This document shows, piece after piece, positions 24,821 through 32,815 of a stretch of DNA of 64,000 nucleotides (position 1 is the stretch's first letter; the number at the start of each line of letters is the position of its first letter). The position numbers and the translations under genes were made by a program. The stretch is taken from positions 2,108,001 through 2,172,000 of the forward strand of contig NZ_JARZAE010000004.1 in assembly GCF_029892095.1 (NCBI RefSeq), in the 5' to 3' direction. A model generated the notes under the pieces. The model did no database searches. It was given only the letters and a program-made list of their open reading frames with translations, and was not told where the DNA came from. Origin of the DNA: Kitasatospora sp. MAP12-44. Its GTDB lineage: Bacteria; Actinomycetota; Actinomycetes; Streptomycetales; Streptomycetaceae.

Positions 24821-26455
24821 TCAGGCGGGCACCATCCGGGCGCGGGCGAGGATCGCCTCGGTGTCGACGCCGGGCGGCAGGGTGCCGAAGGCGGCTCCGT
24901 GGTCGCCCGCCAGCCGGGAGGCGCAGAAGGCCTCGGCCACCGCCGGGTCGCCGTGCCGCACCAGCAGGGCGCCCTGCAGGGCCAGCGCCATCGACTCCAC
25001 CAGGCGCCGGGTGCGGTACTCGACGTCTGTCAAGTCGCCCAGCTGCTTGCGGAGTTCACCCACCGCAGCATCCAGTCGGCGATCCGCGCCGGCCACTGCG
25101 TCGACCTCGGCGAAGTAGGCGTCCAACGACTGCGGGCTGCGGGCCATCGCGCGCAGCGCGTCCAGCGCGGCGACGTTGCCCGAGCCCTCCCAGATCGAGA
25201 CCAGCGGAGCCTCCCGGTAGAGCCGCGGCATCCCCGACTCCTCGACGTAGCCGTTGCCGCCCAGGCACTCCAGCGCCTCGGCGGCGTGCGCCGGGCCGCG
25301 CTTGCAGACCCAGTACTTGGAGACGGCCAGCCCGAGCCGCTTGAAGAGCGCCTCGCTCTCGTCCCCCGCCATCGCCCGGTCGGTCGCCTCGGCCAGCCGC
25401 AGCGCCACCGTGGTCGCCGCCTCGGACTCCACCACCAGGTCCGCCAGCACATTGCGCATCAGCGGCTGGTCGATCAGCGCGGCCCCGAACGCCCGCCGGT
25501 GGGTGGCGTGCTGGACGGCCCGCAGGGCACCGAGCCGCATCCCCGAGGCGGCCCCCAGGGTGCAGTCCAACCGGGTCATGTTGACCATCTCGATGATGGT
25601 CGCCACCCCGCGCCCCTCCTCCCCGACCAGCCAGCCGCGCGCCTCCTCGTACTCCAGCTCGGCGGAGGCGTTGGAGCGGTTGCCGAGCTTGTCCTTGAGC
25701 CGCTGGATGCGCAGCGCGTTGCGGGTGCCGTCCGGCAGCACCCGGGGCAGCAGGAAGCAGCTCAGCCCGCCGGGCGCCTGGGCGAGGGTCAGGAAGACAT
25801 CCGACATCGGGGCGGAGGTGAACCACTTGTGGCCGGTCAGGTGGTAGGTGCCGTCGCCGGCCGGGAGGGCGACGGTGGTATTGGCGCGGACGTCCGAGCC
25901 GCCCTGCTTCTCGGTCATCGACATGCCGGCGATCAGCCCGCGCTTGCCGTGCGGCTCGCGCAGCCCGAAGTCGTACTGCGTCGAGGCGAGCAACGGCTCC
26001 AGCCACTGGGCGAGTTCGGGCGTGGCGCGGAGCGCGGGGACGGAGGCGTAGGTCATCGAGATCGGACAGCTGTGGCCGGCCTCGACCTGGCCCCAGAGGT
26101 AGAACTTGGCCGCGCGGGCGGTGTGCGCGCCGGGGCGGGCGTCCTGCCAGGGTGCGGCGTGCATGCCGTGGCTGACCGCGACGTTCATCAACTCGTGCCA
26201 GGCCGGGTGGAACTCGACCTCGTCGATCCGGTGGCCGTAGCGGTCGTGGGTGTGCAGCACCGGCTCGTTCTCGTTGGCCAACCGGCCCCACTCGGCGGCC
26301 TGTTCGCTGCCGGCCAGCGCCCCGAGCCCGCGCAGCTCGGGCTCGACCCAGTCGGCGCCCGCGCGGCGGACGGCCGCGAGCAGCGTGGGGTCCTCGGCGG
26401 TGTTGTGGCCGTAGGGCAGCGGGACCTGGTTGGTGACCTCGTGGGTGTGCGGCAT
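24821..26455 (-). CDS. AidB-like acyl-CoA dehydrogenase family protein
   Basis: A 544-residue flavoprotein of the AidB branch. It starts with EVTNQVPLPYGHN, typical of AidB, and shows MTEKQGGSDVRANTT (FAD/substrate loop), GHKWFTSAPMSDVFLTLAQ, NMTRLDCTLGAASGMR and the C-terminal CLGGNGYVEESGMPRLYREAPLVSIWEGSGNV. E. coli AidB is induced by alkylation damage and binds DNA, but its enzymatic role is unsettled; isovaleryl-CoA-like activity has been proposed. ATG 26455 is chosen because GGGAG lies 8 bases upstream. A 17-bp palindrome at 26472-26488 just upstream is a probable operator. It ends 43 bases before the ligase start, so a DNA-repair operon is possible. Confidence 0.9.
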   Translation of the reverse strand: MPHTHEVTNQVPLPYGHNTAEDPTLLAAVRRAGADWVEPELRGLGALAGSEQAAEWGRLANENEPVLHTHDRYGHRIDEVEFHPAWHELMNVAVSHGMHAAPWQDARPGAHTARAAKFYLWGQVEAGHSCPISMTYASVPALRATPELAQWLEPLLASTQYDFGLREPHGKRGLIAGMSMTEKQGGSDVRANTTVALPAGDGTYHLTGHKWFTSAPMSDVFLTLAQAPGGLSCFLLPRVLPDGTRNALRIQRLKDKLGNRSNASAELEYEEARGWLVGEEGRGVATIIEMVNMTRLDCTLGAASGMRLGALRAVQHATHRRAFGAALIDQPLMRNVLADLVVESEAATTVALRLAEATDRAMAGDESEALFKRLGLAVSKYWVCKRGPAHAAEALECLGGNGYVEESGMPRLYREAPLVSIWEGSGNVAALDALRAMARSPQSLDAYFAEVDAVAGADRRLDAAVGELRKQLGDLTDVEYRTRRLVESMALALQGALLVRHGDPAVAEAFCASRLAGDHGAAFGTLPPGVDTEAILARARMVPA

Positions 26456-26471
26456 GACGGACTCCCTACTC

Positions 26472-26488
26472 GCGGGTAATGTACCCGC
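26472..26488. promoter_or_regulatory. Perfect palindrome upstream of AidB-like gene
   Basis: GCGGGTA-ATG-TACCCGC, 7-bp arms, lies 17 bp upstream of the AidB-like start and overlaps where its -10 element would be (TACATT on the minus strand). The symmetry suits a TetR- or GntR-type dimer; no regulator gene is adjacent. Confidence 0.5.
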
Positions 26489-26524
26489 CCAGCCTGCCGC
26501 ATCGGCCCCCGGAATGGGAGGGGG

Positions 26525-26552
26525 GCGCACGGCCCGGCGCCGGGCCGTGCGC
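26525..26552 (-). terminator. 28-bp palindrome, likely terminator of the Clp-N gene
   Basis: GCGCACGGCCCGGC followed directly by its reverse complement, giving a very stable hairpin with a minimal loop. It lies about 50 bp past the stop of the RHH/Clp-N gene and just upstream of the AidB promoter region, so termination is the simplest reading. Confidence 0.65.
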
Positions 26553-26605
26553 CGTTGGCTCAGCGCCGTCGACTCAGGGCCGTCGACTCAGGGCCGTCAG
26601 CTCAG
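26551..26605. repeat. 14-bp tandem repeat at the 3' end of the Clp-N gene
   Basis: GCCGTCGACTCAGG occurs exactly at 26565-26578 and 26579-26592, with degenerate units before (26551-26564) and after (26593-26605). The last unit contains the stop codon of the RHH/Clp-N gene. Probably slippage-derived. Confidence 0.8.
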
Positions 26606-27381
26606 TCGAGCCGCGCCTCCAGCCGCTCGATCCGCTCCAGCAGCGGCTGCACCGCGCGCTGGACCGCCTCGGCCAGCGCGGCAGGCCCGGCAACGGGCCC
26701 GGCGGCAGGCGCTGCGGCGGCCTGCGGGGGCTGCGTGGTGTGCGTCGCGTGCAGCGCGAAGCCGGCCAGCGCGGCGGTGACGGCGCGGCGCACGGCGCGG
26801 ACCTCGCAGCCGAGGCCGCGCAGCAGCTCGCCCGCCGCACCGTCCGGCTCGGCCGCCAGGCCCAGCAGCAGGTGCTCGCAGCCCACGTAGTTGTGACCCA
26901 GCGACACGGCCTCGGTGACCGCGAGCTCCAGCGCGGCAGCGGCGGGAGCGCTGAACCGCCCCGCACCGGCGACCGCCCCCGGCGCCCGCGCGGGCAGCGC
27001 CCGCAGCTCGCGCGCCAGCTGCGCGGGGTCGATCTCCATGGCGCGCAGCACCAGGAGCGCGAGGTTCCCCTCTTCGGCGAGGATGCCGTCGAGCAGGTGC
27101 TCGGTCGCGATCGGACCCGTGCCCGCGCCTTCGGCATTCGCGCGCTCGGCGGCCGCACGCTCGGCGGCCCGCTTGAGGACGCTGCGCGCGCGGTCGGTGA
27201 AGCGCTCCAGGGCGGCTGCGCCCAGCCCGTTCCCCGCATCGGCCAGCAGCGCCTGGCGCATCGCCGCCACCCGGCGGACGGCCTGCTCCAGGGCTCGCTG
27301 GCAGACGACGGAAACCGGAACCCCGGTCTCCTTGACGGCTTCTGCCAAGTCGTCAGGCAGATAGACATTGATCTTCGGCAT
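26602..27381 (-). CDS. Ribbon-helix-helix protein fused to Clp N-terminal domains
   Basis: A 259-residue protein with an unusual architecture. Residues 1-35 (KINVYLPDDLAEAVKETGVP and on) look like a CopG/ParD-type ribbon-helix-helix DNA-binding unit. About 85-150 and 155-215 look like the two repeats of a Clp N-domain (IATEHLLDGILAEEGNLALLVL and VGCEHLLLGLAAEPDGAAGELL), which in ClpA/ClpC bind adaptors or substrates; no ATPase domain follows. The C-terminus is Ala/Pro-rich and ends in a short coiled coil (LLERIERLEARLD). It may repress genes in response to a protein bound by the Clp-N part. Direct repeats just upstream suggest autoregulation. Confidence 0.8.
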   Translation of the reverse strand: MPKINVYLPDDLAEAVKETGVPVSVVCQRALEQAVRRVAAMRQALLADAGNGLGAAALERFTDRARSVLKRAAERAAAERANAEGAGTGPIATEHLLDGILAEEGNLALLVLRAMEIDPAQLARELRALPARAPGAVAGAGRFSAPAAAALELAVTEAVSLGHNYVGCEHLLLGLAAEPDGAAGELLRGLGCEVRAVRRAVTAALAGFALHATHTTQPPQAAAAPAAGPVAGPAALAEAVQRAVQPLLERIERLEARLD

Positions 27382-27406
27382 GTGCGCCTCCCTCTCCGAT
27401 TGGGAT

Positions 27407-27426
27407 GTAACCCCAAGGTAACCCCA
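27407..27426. promoter_or_regulatory. Direct-repeat operator candidate upstream of RHH/Clp-N gene
   Basis: GTAACCCCA at 27407-27415 and 27418-27426, 11 bp apart, followed by the palindrome CCCCATTGGGG. It lies 26 bp upstream of the RHH/Clp-N start and between it and the divergent Nudix gene. Tandem sites at one helical turn are typical of ribbon-helix-helix proteins. Confidence 0.5.
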
Positions 27427-27475
27427 TTGGGGGTAGACGTCTAGAGGGCACGCCATCGGAGACTAGGATCAAGCG

Positions 27476-28036
27476 ATGACAGACATCACCGAGCGGACGA
27501 ACCACGCCCGTGACCGCTTCCCCCACCTCTTCGCGCCGCAGCGATGGGAATGGGGTGCCATGGACGCCCAGTTCGCGACCGAACTGCCGCCGGACGAGCT
27601 GATCACCAACATCCATCTGGTCGGGTTCGCTGACGGCCTGGTGGTGCTCTGCCGCGACTCCCGCGACCACTGGTTCCTGCCGGGCGGCACCCGCGAGCCG
27701 GCCGAGAGCATCGCCTCCTGCCTGGCCCGCGAGCTGCGCGAGGAGGCCGGCGCCCGGCTGCTCGGGGAGCCCGGCTGGGTCGGTGCGCACCGGTGCGTGA
27801 CGGACCGTCCGACGCCCTACCGGCCGTGGCAGCCGCACCCGGAGAAGGCCTGGCTCTGGGGCTGGGCGGAGGTCGTGGTGGACTCCGAGCCGACCAACCC
27901 GGAGGACGGCGAGGAGGTGGTGGAGGTCCGCGCGATGCCGCTCGCCGAGGCGTGCGAGCTGCTGACGCGCGGCCGCGAGCCGTGGTGGGCCGAGCTGGTG
28001 ACCTTCTCCGCCGAGCAGCGGGCCGCCTCGCAGTAG
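27476..28036 (+). CDS. Nudix hydrolase
   Basis: A 186-residue pyrophosphohydrolase with a perfect Nudix box at residues 71-93: Gly71, Glu77, then REL-x-EE-x-G (Arg85, Glu86, Glu89, Glu90, Gly92). The box coordinates the metal that helps split nucleoside diphosphate-X compounds; the actual substrate is unknown. The N-terminal 40 residues are acidic and extra to the core, and the C-terminus is helical. It is divergent from the RHH/Clp-N gene with a 94-bp gap carrying direct repeats, so the two may be co-regulated. Start ATG 27476; the region upstream lacks a strong ribosome site. Confidence 0.9.
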   Translation: MTDITERTNHARDRFPHLFAPQRWEWGAMDAQFATELPPDELITNIHLVGFADGLVVLCRDSRDHWFLPGGTREPAESIASCLARELREEAGARLLGEPGWVGAHRCVTDRPTPYRPWQPHPEKAWLWGWAEVVVDSEPTNPEDGEEVVEVRAMPLAEACELLTRGREPWWAELVTFSAEQRAASQ

Positions 28037-28061
28037 AGGCCCCGCGGCCCCGGCTATGCGT

Positions 28062-28100
28062 GTGGCGTGGAAAGTCGGACCAGCCGACCTTCCACGCCAC
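28062..28100. terminator. Bidirectional hairpin between Nudix and tex genes
   Basis: A 17-position stem (GTGGCGTGGAA-GTCGG with CCGAC-TTCCACGCCAC, one A-C mismatch) around a 5-nt loop, lying between two convergent genes and thus probably a shared terminator. Confidence 0.7.
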
Positions 28101-28124
28101 GTCACATCAGAGCAGTTGCTCCTG

Positions 28125-30521
28125 CTACCTCGTCAGTCCGGCCTTGCGCAGCGCATCCGCCATCGCGCTGTTGCCGACCGGCGCCGGGGCAGCACCGCCA
28201 CCGCCACCACCGCGCCGGTCCTGCCGCGGCGGACGCGAGCCGCGGTCCGACCGCTCCGACCGCTCGGCGCGATCGGTACGCTCGGTGCGCTCCGGACGGG
28301 CGGGCTCGTCGTCCAGCCGCAGCGTCAGCCCGATCCGCTTGCGCTGCACGTCCACCGAGACGACCCGCACCTTCACCACGTCACCCGACTTGACCACCTC
28401 GCGCGGGTCCTTGACGAAGTTCTTGGACAGCGCCGACACATGCACCAGACCGTCCTGGTGCACCCCCACGTCGACGAAGGCGCCGAACGCGGCGACGTTG
28501 GTCACCACGCCCTCCAGCACCATGCCCGCCTCCAGGTCGCCGATCTTGTCGACGCCCTCCTTGAAGGTCGCGGTCTTGAACGCCGGACGCGGGTCGCGCC
28601 CGGGCTTGTCCAGCTCGCCGAGGATGTCGGTGACGGTCGGGATGCCGAAGGTCTCGTCCGCGAAGTCGGCCGGGCGCAGCGCCCGCAGCGCGGCGCCGTT
28701 CCCGATCAACTCCTTGACCGAGCCGCCGGTCGAGGCCAGGATCCGGCGCACCACCGGATACGCCTCGGGGTGCACGCTGGAGGCGTCCAACGGGTCGTCG
28801 CCGCCGGGGATCCGCAGAAAGCCCGCGCACTGCTCGAACGCCTTGGGGCCCAGACGCGCCACGTCCTTGAGCGAACGGCGGGTGCGGAACGGGCCGTTGG
28901 CGTCCCGGTGCGCGACGATGTTGTCGGCGAGGGTGGCCGTGACACCCGAGACCCGGGTGAGCAGCGGCGCCGAGGCGGTGTTGACGTCCACGCCCACCGC
29001 GTTGACGCAGTCCTCGACCACCGCGTCCAGCGAGCGCGAGAGCTTCAACTCGCTGAGGTCGTGCTGGTACTGGCCCACGCCGATCGACTTGGGGTCGATC
29101 TTCACCAGCTCGGCCAGCGGATCCTGCAGCCGCCGCGCGATCGAGACCGCGCCGCGGATCGAGACGTTCAGCTCCGGCAGCTCCTGCGAGGCGAACGCGG
29201 AGGCCGAGTAGACCGAGGCGCCCGCCTCCGAGACGATCGCCTTGGTGAGCTTCAACTCCGGGTGACGCTTGATCAGTTCCTCGGCCAGCTTGTCGGTCTC
29301 GCGCGAGGCGGTGCCGTTGCCGATCGCGATCAGGTCCACCCGGTGCGCCTTGGCCAGCGCGGCCAGGGTGGCGAGCGAGGCGTCCCACTTGTTGGCGGGC
29401 TGGTGCGGGTAGATGGTGTCGTGCGCGACCACCTTGCCGGTGTCGTCGACGATCGCGACCTTGACGCCGGTGCGGAACCCCGGATCCAGGCCCATCGTGG
29501 CGCGGGTGCCGGCCGGGGCGGCGAGCAGCAGGTCGCGCAGATTGGCGGCGAAGACCTTGACCGCCTCGTCCTCGGCCTCCTGGCGCAACCGGGTGCGCAG
29601 GTCGATGCCCAGACGCACCAGGATCCGGGTGCGCCAGGCCCACCGCACGCTGTCGCCAAGCCACTTGTCCGCCGGGCGGCCGCGGTCGGCGATGCCGAAG
29701 CGGGCGGCGATCCGCTGCTCGTAGTCGCTCTCGCCGGGCAGGTCGGCCTCCTGCGCGCCGTCGAAGGGCGAGAGGTCGAGGTCCAGGACCTCCTCCTTCT
29801 CGCCGCGCAGCATCGCCAGGATGCGGTGCGAGGGCAGCTTGGTGAACGGCTCGGCGAAGTCGAAGTAGTCGGCGAACTTGGCGCCTTCCTGCTCCTTGCC
29901 GGCCCGTACGGTGGCCACCACCCGCCCGCGCGTCCACATCCGCTCGCGCAGCGTGCCGATCAGGTCGGCGTCCTCGGCGAACCGTTCCACCAGGATGGAC
30001 CGGGCGCCCTCCAGCGCGGCGGCGGCGTCGGCCACGCTCTCGTTGAGGAAGCCGGCGGCCAGGGCCGCCGGGTCCTGCGAGGGGTCCGCCAGCAGCTGCT
30101 CGGCCAGCGGCTCCAGACCGGCCTCGCGGGCGATCTGCGCCTTGGTGCGCCGCTTGGGCTTGAACGGGAGGTAGATGTCCTCCAGCCGGGCCTTGGAGTC
30201 GGCGGCCAGGATCTGCGCGCGCAGGGCGTCGTCCAGCTTGCCCTGGCCGGCGATCGACTCCAGGACGGCGGTCCGGCGCTCCTCCAACTCGCGCAGGTAG
30301 CGCAGCCGTTCCTCCAGGGTGCGCAGCTGCGTGTCGTCGAGCTCGCCGGTCGCCTCCTTGCGGTAACGCGCGATGAACGGCACGGTGGAGCCGCCGTCCA
30401 GCAGCTCGACGGCTGCCTTCACCTGACCTTCCCGGACGCCGAGTTCCTCGGCGATCTTCTGCCCGACTGCCCGTTCGGCTGCCTGTGCTGCTTGTGCTGC
30501 CTGTTCGGCTGGCGTGCTCAC
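28125..30521 (-). CDS. tex: Tex-family RNA-binding transcription accessory protein
   Basis: About 798 residues, normal for Tex. The N-terminal helical region contains the family hallmark STVPFIARYRKEATGELDDTQL. A YqgF/RNase H-like domain (TRATMGLDPGFRTGVKVAIVD) and helix-hairpin-helix motifs (VGVDVNTASAPLLTRVSGV) follow. The C-terminal S1 domain (GMVLEGVVTNVAAFGAFVDVGVHQDGLVHVSAL) is followed by an Arg/Gly-rich basic tail that probably binds nucleic acid. Tex is a general cytosolic factor linked to transcript elongation or ribonucleoprotein quality control. The GTG at 30521 is taken; another GTG four codons upstream has GGAGAAG immediately before it and is an alternative. Confidence 0.93.
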   Translation of the reverse strand: MSTPAEQAAQAAQAAERAVGQKIAEELGVREGQVKAAVELLDGGSTVPFIARYRKEATGELDDTQLRTLEERLRYLRELEERRTAVLESIAGQGKLDDALRAQILAADSKARLEDIYLPFKPKRRTKAQIAREAGLEPLAEQLLADPSQDPAALAAGFLNESVADAAAALEGARSILVERFAEDADLIGTLRERMWTRGRVVATVRAGKEQEGAKFADYFDFAEPFTKLPSHRILAMLRGEKEEVLDLDLSPFDGAQEADLPGESDYEQRIAARFGIADRGRPADKWLGDSVRWAWRTRILVRLGIDLRTRLRQEAEDEAVKVFAANLRDLLLAAPAGTRATMGLDPGFRTGVKVAIVDDTGKVVAHDTIYPHQPANKWDASLATLAALAKAHRVDLIAIGNGTASRETDKLAEELIKRHPELKLTKAIVSEAGASVYSASAFASQELPELNVSIRGAVSIARRLQDPLAELVKIDPKSIGVGQYQHDLSELKLSRSLDAVVEDCVNAVGVDVNTASAPLLTRVSGVTATLADNIVAHRDANGPFRTRRSLKDVARLGPKAFEQCAGFLRIPGGDDPLDASSVHPEAYPVVRRILASTGGSVKELIGNGAALRALRPADFADETFGIPTVTDILGELDKPGRDPRPAFKTATFKEGVDKIGDLEAGMVLEGVVTNVAAFGAFVDVGVHQDGLVHVSALSKNFVKDPREVVKSGDVVKVRVVSVDVQRKRIGLTLRLDDEPARPERTERTDRAERSERSDRGSRPPRQDRRGGGGGGAAPAPVGNSAMADALRKAGLTR

Positions 30522-30639
30522 GAAGCCGGTCACCTTCTCCAGAGTTGCTCTCCGCGTACGTCCTGCATTCTGGCAGTTCTGTCGACGCCGCGGGGCGGGG
30601 CACGAGCGCGCGGGGTCCGGGCCCGCTAGAGTCCCGGCC

Positions 30640-31026
30640 ATGGACGAAGCGCTGCTGAACCGGCTGGGTCGCGAGAAGTACCTGCTGGTCACCTCCTTCC
30701 GCAAGGACGGCTCCCCGGTGGCCACGCCGGTGTGGGTGGTGCGCGACGGCGCGGCGCTGGGGGTGTGGACGGTCGCCGACTCCTGGAAGGTCAAGCGGAT
30801 CCGCCGCCGGGCCGACGTCACGGTCGGGCCCTGTGACATGCGCGGCAAGCCGACCGGCGAGTCCGTCCCGGCCACCGCCGAGGTGCTGGACGCCGAGGGT
30901 ACGGCGCGCTACCGCACGCTACTGGCCCGCAAGTACGGGCTGTTCGGACGGCTGACGCTGCTCGGCAGCAAGCTCCGCCGCGGGGACGCGGGGACGGTCG
31001 GCATCCGGATCACCCTGGGCGAGTAG
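30640..31026 (+). CDS. PPOX-class F420-dependent oxidoreductase
   Basis: A 128-residue protein of the split-barrel flavin-binding fold. The pattern KYLLVTSFRKDGSPVATPVWVV, then WTVADSWKVKRIRRRADVTVGPCDMRGKP and a C-terminal VGIRITL is that of actinobacterial PPOX-type F420 enzymes. These bind deazaflavin F420 (or sometimes heme, FMN or biliverdin) as dimers; the substrate is unknown. The ATG at 30640 is divergent from tex with a 118-bp gap. Only six bases separate its stop from the convergent MarR gene. Confidence 0.85.
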   Translation: MDEALLNRLGREKYLLVTSFRKDGSPVATPVWVVRDGAALGVWTVADSWKVKRIRRRADVTVGPCDMRGKPTGESVPATAEVLDAEGTARYRTLLARKYGLFGRLTLLGSKLRRGDAGTVGIRITLGE

Positions 31027-31032
31027 CTCCGT

Positions 31033-31479
31033 TCACCACAGCGGCCGCAGCCGCCCGGACGGCGCCAGGCGCGCCAGCGCGTCGCGCAGTTCGCGCAGCC
31101 GCTGCGGCCCGAGTTCCGCCTCCCACGGCCGGATCGCCTCCGCCGCCGCCTCGTCCGCCGCGCGCGTGCAGGCCCAGCCGCGCTCGGTCATGACGACCAG
31201 TCGGGCCCGGGCGTCGCTCGGGTGCGGGTGGCGCTCGACGTAGCCCTTGCCCACCAGCTCGTCGACCAGCTGGCTGGCCGCCTGCTTGGTGACGTCGAGG
31301 TGCTCGGCCAGCTCACCGACGGTCGCGCCGTCGGGGGCCAGTCGGATGAGGGCGTAGCCGCCCGCCGGCCGCATATCCGCGAAGCCACGGCTGCGCACGC
31401 CGTCGTCGATCCGCCGGACCAGGTCGGCCGCCAGGCCCAGGACCAGCGGCGGAAGGCTCAGCGCGAGGTCGTCACTCAT
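31033..31479 (-). CDS. MarR-family transcriptional regulator
   Basis: A 148-residue winged-helix repressor. The DNA-binding part is clear: GATVGELAEHLDVTKQAASQLVDELVGKGYVERHPHPSDARARLVVMTERG. N- and C-terminal helices would form the dimer. Two copies of an 18-bp element containing the palindrome CAAGCAGCTTG lie between this gene and the divergent cupin gene and are the obvious operators, so it likely represses both itself and the cupin. Ligand unknown. The start at 31479 fits the family length; the frame extends upstream through the operator region and is not coding there. Confidence 0.92.
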   Translation of the reverse strand: MSDDLALSLPPLVLGLAADLVRRIDDGVRSRGFADMRPAGGYALIRLAPDGATVGELAEHLDVTKQAASQLVDELVGKGYVERHPHPSDARARLVVMTERGWACTRAADEAAAEAIRPWEAELGPQRLRELRDALARLAPSGRLRPLW

Positions 31480-31507
31480 ACCCGAAGTCTGCCAGTCGCT
31501 TGACAAT

Positions 31508-31552
31508 ATAGACAAGCAGCTTGACCATAGGGACATAGACAAGCAGCTTGAC
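31508..31552. promoter_or_regulatory. Two 18-bp MarR operator copies and cupin promoter
   Basis: ATAGACAAGCAGCTTGAC occurs exactly at 31508-31525 and 31535-31552, 27 bp apart. Each contains the palindrome CAAGC-A-GCTTG. The second overlaps TTGACT (31548-31553), which with TAGGAA about 16 bases later can serve as the cupin promoter. This is the expected architecture for MarR control of a divergent target. Confidence 0.75.
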
Positions 31553-31591
31553 TACTCGTCCTTATAACGTAGGAATAACCTAGGAGTCCCC

Positions 31592-31966
31592 ATGCCCGTC
31601 ATCACCCCCGCCGACGCGACCGTCCACGAGGTCCACGGCGCCCGCTTCACCTCCTTCGCCGCACCCAGCAGCGGCAGCGCCGAACTCGCCGCCTGGCACC
31701 TCGACGTCCCGGCCGGCTCGCGCGGCGTGCCGCACACCGTCACCCGCGAGGAGGTCCTCTACGTCCTGGAGGGCGAGCTGCTGATCACCCTCGACGGCAC
31801 CGACACCCCCGCCCGCCCCGGCGACGCCGTCCTCGTCCCGGTCGGCGTCGGCTTCGCCGTCAGCAACCCCGGCGCCCACCCCGCCCGCGCCTGGGTCACC
31901 ACCAGCGCCGGCCTGCAGGCGCGCCTCGCCGACGGCACCCTGATGACCCCGCCGTGGGCGTCCTGA
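31592..31966 (+). CDS. Cupin-domain protein, MarR-linked
   Basis: A 124-residue single-domain cupin. Motif 1 is GVPHTVTREEVLYVLEGEL (His, Glu ligands) and motif 2 is PGDAVLVPVGVGFAVSN, so a metal-binding beta barrel is expected although the second HxH is reduced to one His. Such small cupins act as dioxygenases, isomerases or ligand-binding proteins; the reaction here is unknown. CTAGGAG lies 6 bases before the ATG. It is divergent from a MarR regulator across two 18-bp operator copies, so induction by a small molecule is likely. Confidence 0.85.
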   Translation: MPVITPADATVHEVHGARFTSFAAPSSGSAELAAWHLDVPAGSRGVPHTVTREEVLYVLEGELLITLDGTDTPARPGDAVLVPVGVGFAVSNPGAHPARAWVTTSAGLQARLADGTLMTPPWAS

Positions 31967-31970
31967 CCGC

Positions 31971-32765
31971 TCAGCCCTGGTAGGGCAGCAGCTCGGCGCG
32001 CTTGGGCGGCCGACCGTCCCCGGACGAGCGGCCGGTCAACCGCCGCACCACCCAAGGCCCGACGTGGATCCGCAGCCAGCGCAGATCCCCCCGCACCCGC
32101 GTCCAGCGCCCCACCGGCCCGGCCGGCGGCAGCGGCTCCCGCCAGTCGAACACCGCCGGACGCCCCAACGCCTGCAGCACCGCCTCGGCCACCCGGCGGT
32201 GCCCCTCCGGCGAGAGGTGCAACCGGTCCTCGGCCCACAGCCGCCGGTCGTCGAAGCAGGCCGCGGAGAACAGGTCCACCACCGCGACCCGCGGCCGCGT
32301 CCCCAACTCCTCGACGAACGCCTTCATCCGCAGGATGGCGGGCATCAGCCGCGCGCTGCCCGCCATCCTGCGCGTCGGGTCGGTGCTGGTGAACAGCACC
32401 ACCGTGCCGCCCGCCGCCAGCAGTTGCTCGGCCGCCGCGCCGAGCCGTGCCTCGACCTCGTCGATGTCGCATCCCGGCCGCAGCACGTCGTTCAACCCGC
32501 CGGCCAGCGTCACCAGGTCACACCCCAGCGCGGCGGCGTCCGCCACCTGCTCCGCGCAGATCTGCCCGATCAACTTCCCCCGGACGGCCAGATTCGCGTA
32601 CCGGAACCCGTCCGCCCCAGCCTCGGCCGCCAGCCGGGCCGCCACCCGGTCCGCCCACCCCCGGTACTGCCCGTCAGGCAGCACGTCATCACACATACCC
32701 TCGGTGAACGAGTCCCCGACGGCAACATAACTGAGGAAGCGCACCGGCGCAGTCGTCTCATCCAT
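31971..32765 (-). CDS. Cytoplasmic SGNH/GDSL hydrolase
   Basis: A 264-residue esterase/lipase-fold protein. Block I is VAVGDSFTEGM with Ser19, block II Gly in NLAVRGK, block III GGLND (Asn) and block V DRLHLSPEGH (Asp, His), so the catalytic set is complete. No signal peptide is visible, suggesting an intracellular role; the substrate is unknown. A C-terminal basic, Trp-rich tail (WTRVRGDLRWLRIHVGPWVVRRL) follows the fold and is typical of a group of Streptomyces paralogues. The gene is convergent with the cupin (4-bp gap) and starts 51 bp from the DUF1023 gene end. Confidence 0.9.
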   Translation of the reverse strand: MDETTAPVRFLSYVAVGDSFTEGMCDDVLPDGQYRGWADRVAARLAAEAGADGFRYANLAVRGKLIGQICAEQVADAAALGCDLVTLAGGLNDVLRPGCDIDEVEARLGAAAEQLLAAGGTVVLFTSTDPTRRMAGSARLMPAILRMKAFVEELGTRPRVAVVDLFSAACFDDRRLWAEDRLHLSPEGHRRVAEAVLQALGRPAVFDWREPLPPAGPVGRWTRVRGDLRWLRIHVGPWVVRRLTGRSSGDGRPPKRAELLPYQG

Positions 32766-32815
32766 GGCTCAGGGATCGTACGCCCACCACCCGCGCACTG
32801 CCCCGCCCACCCCCC

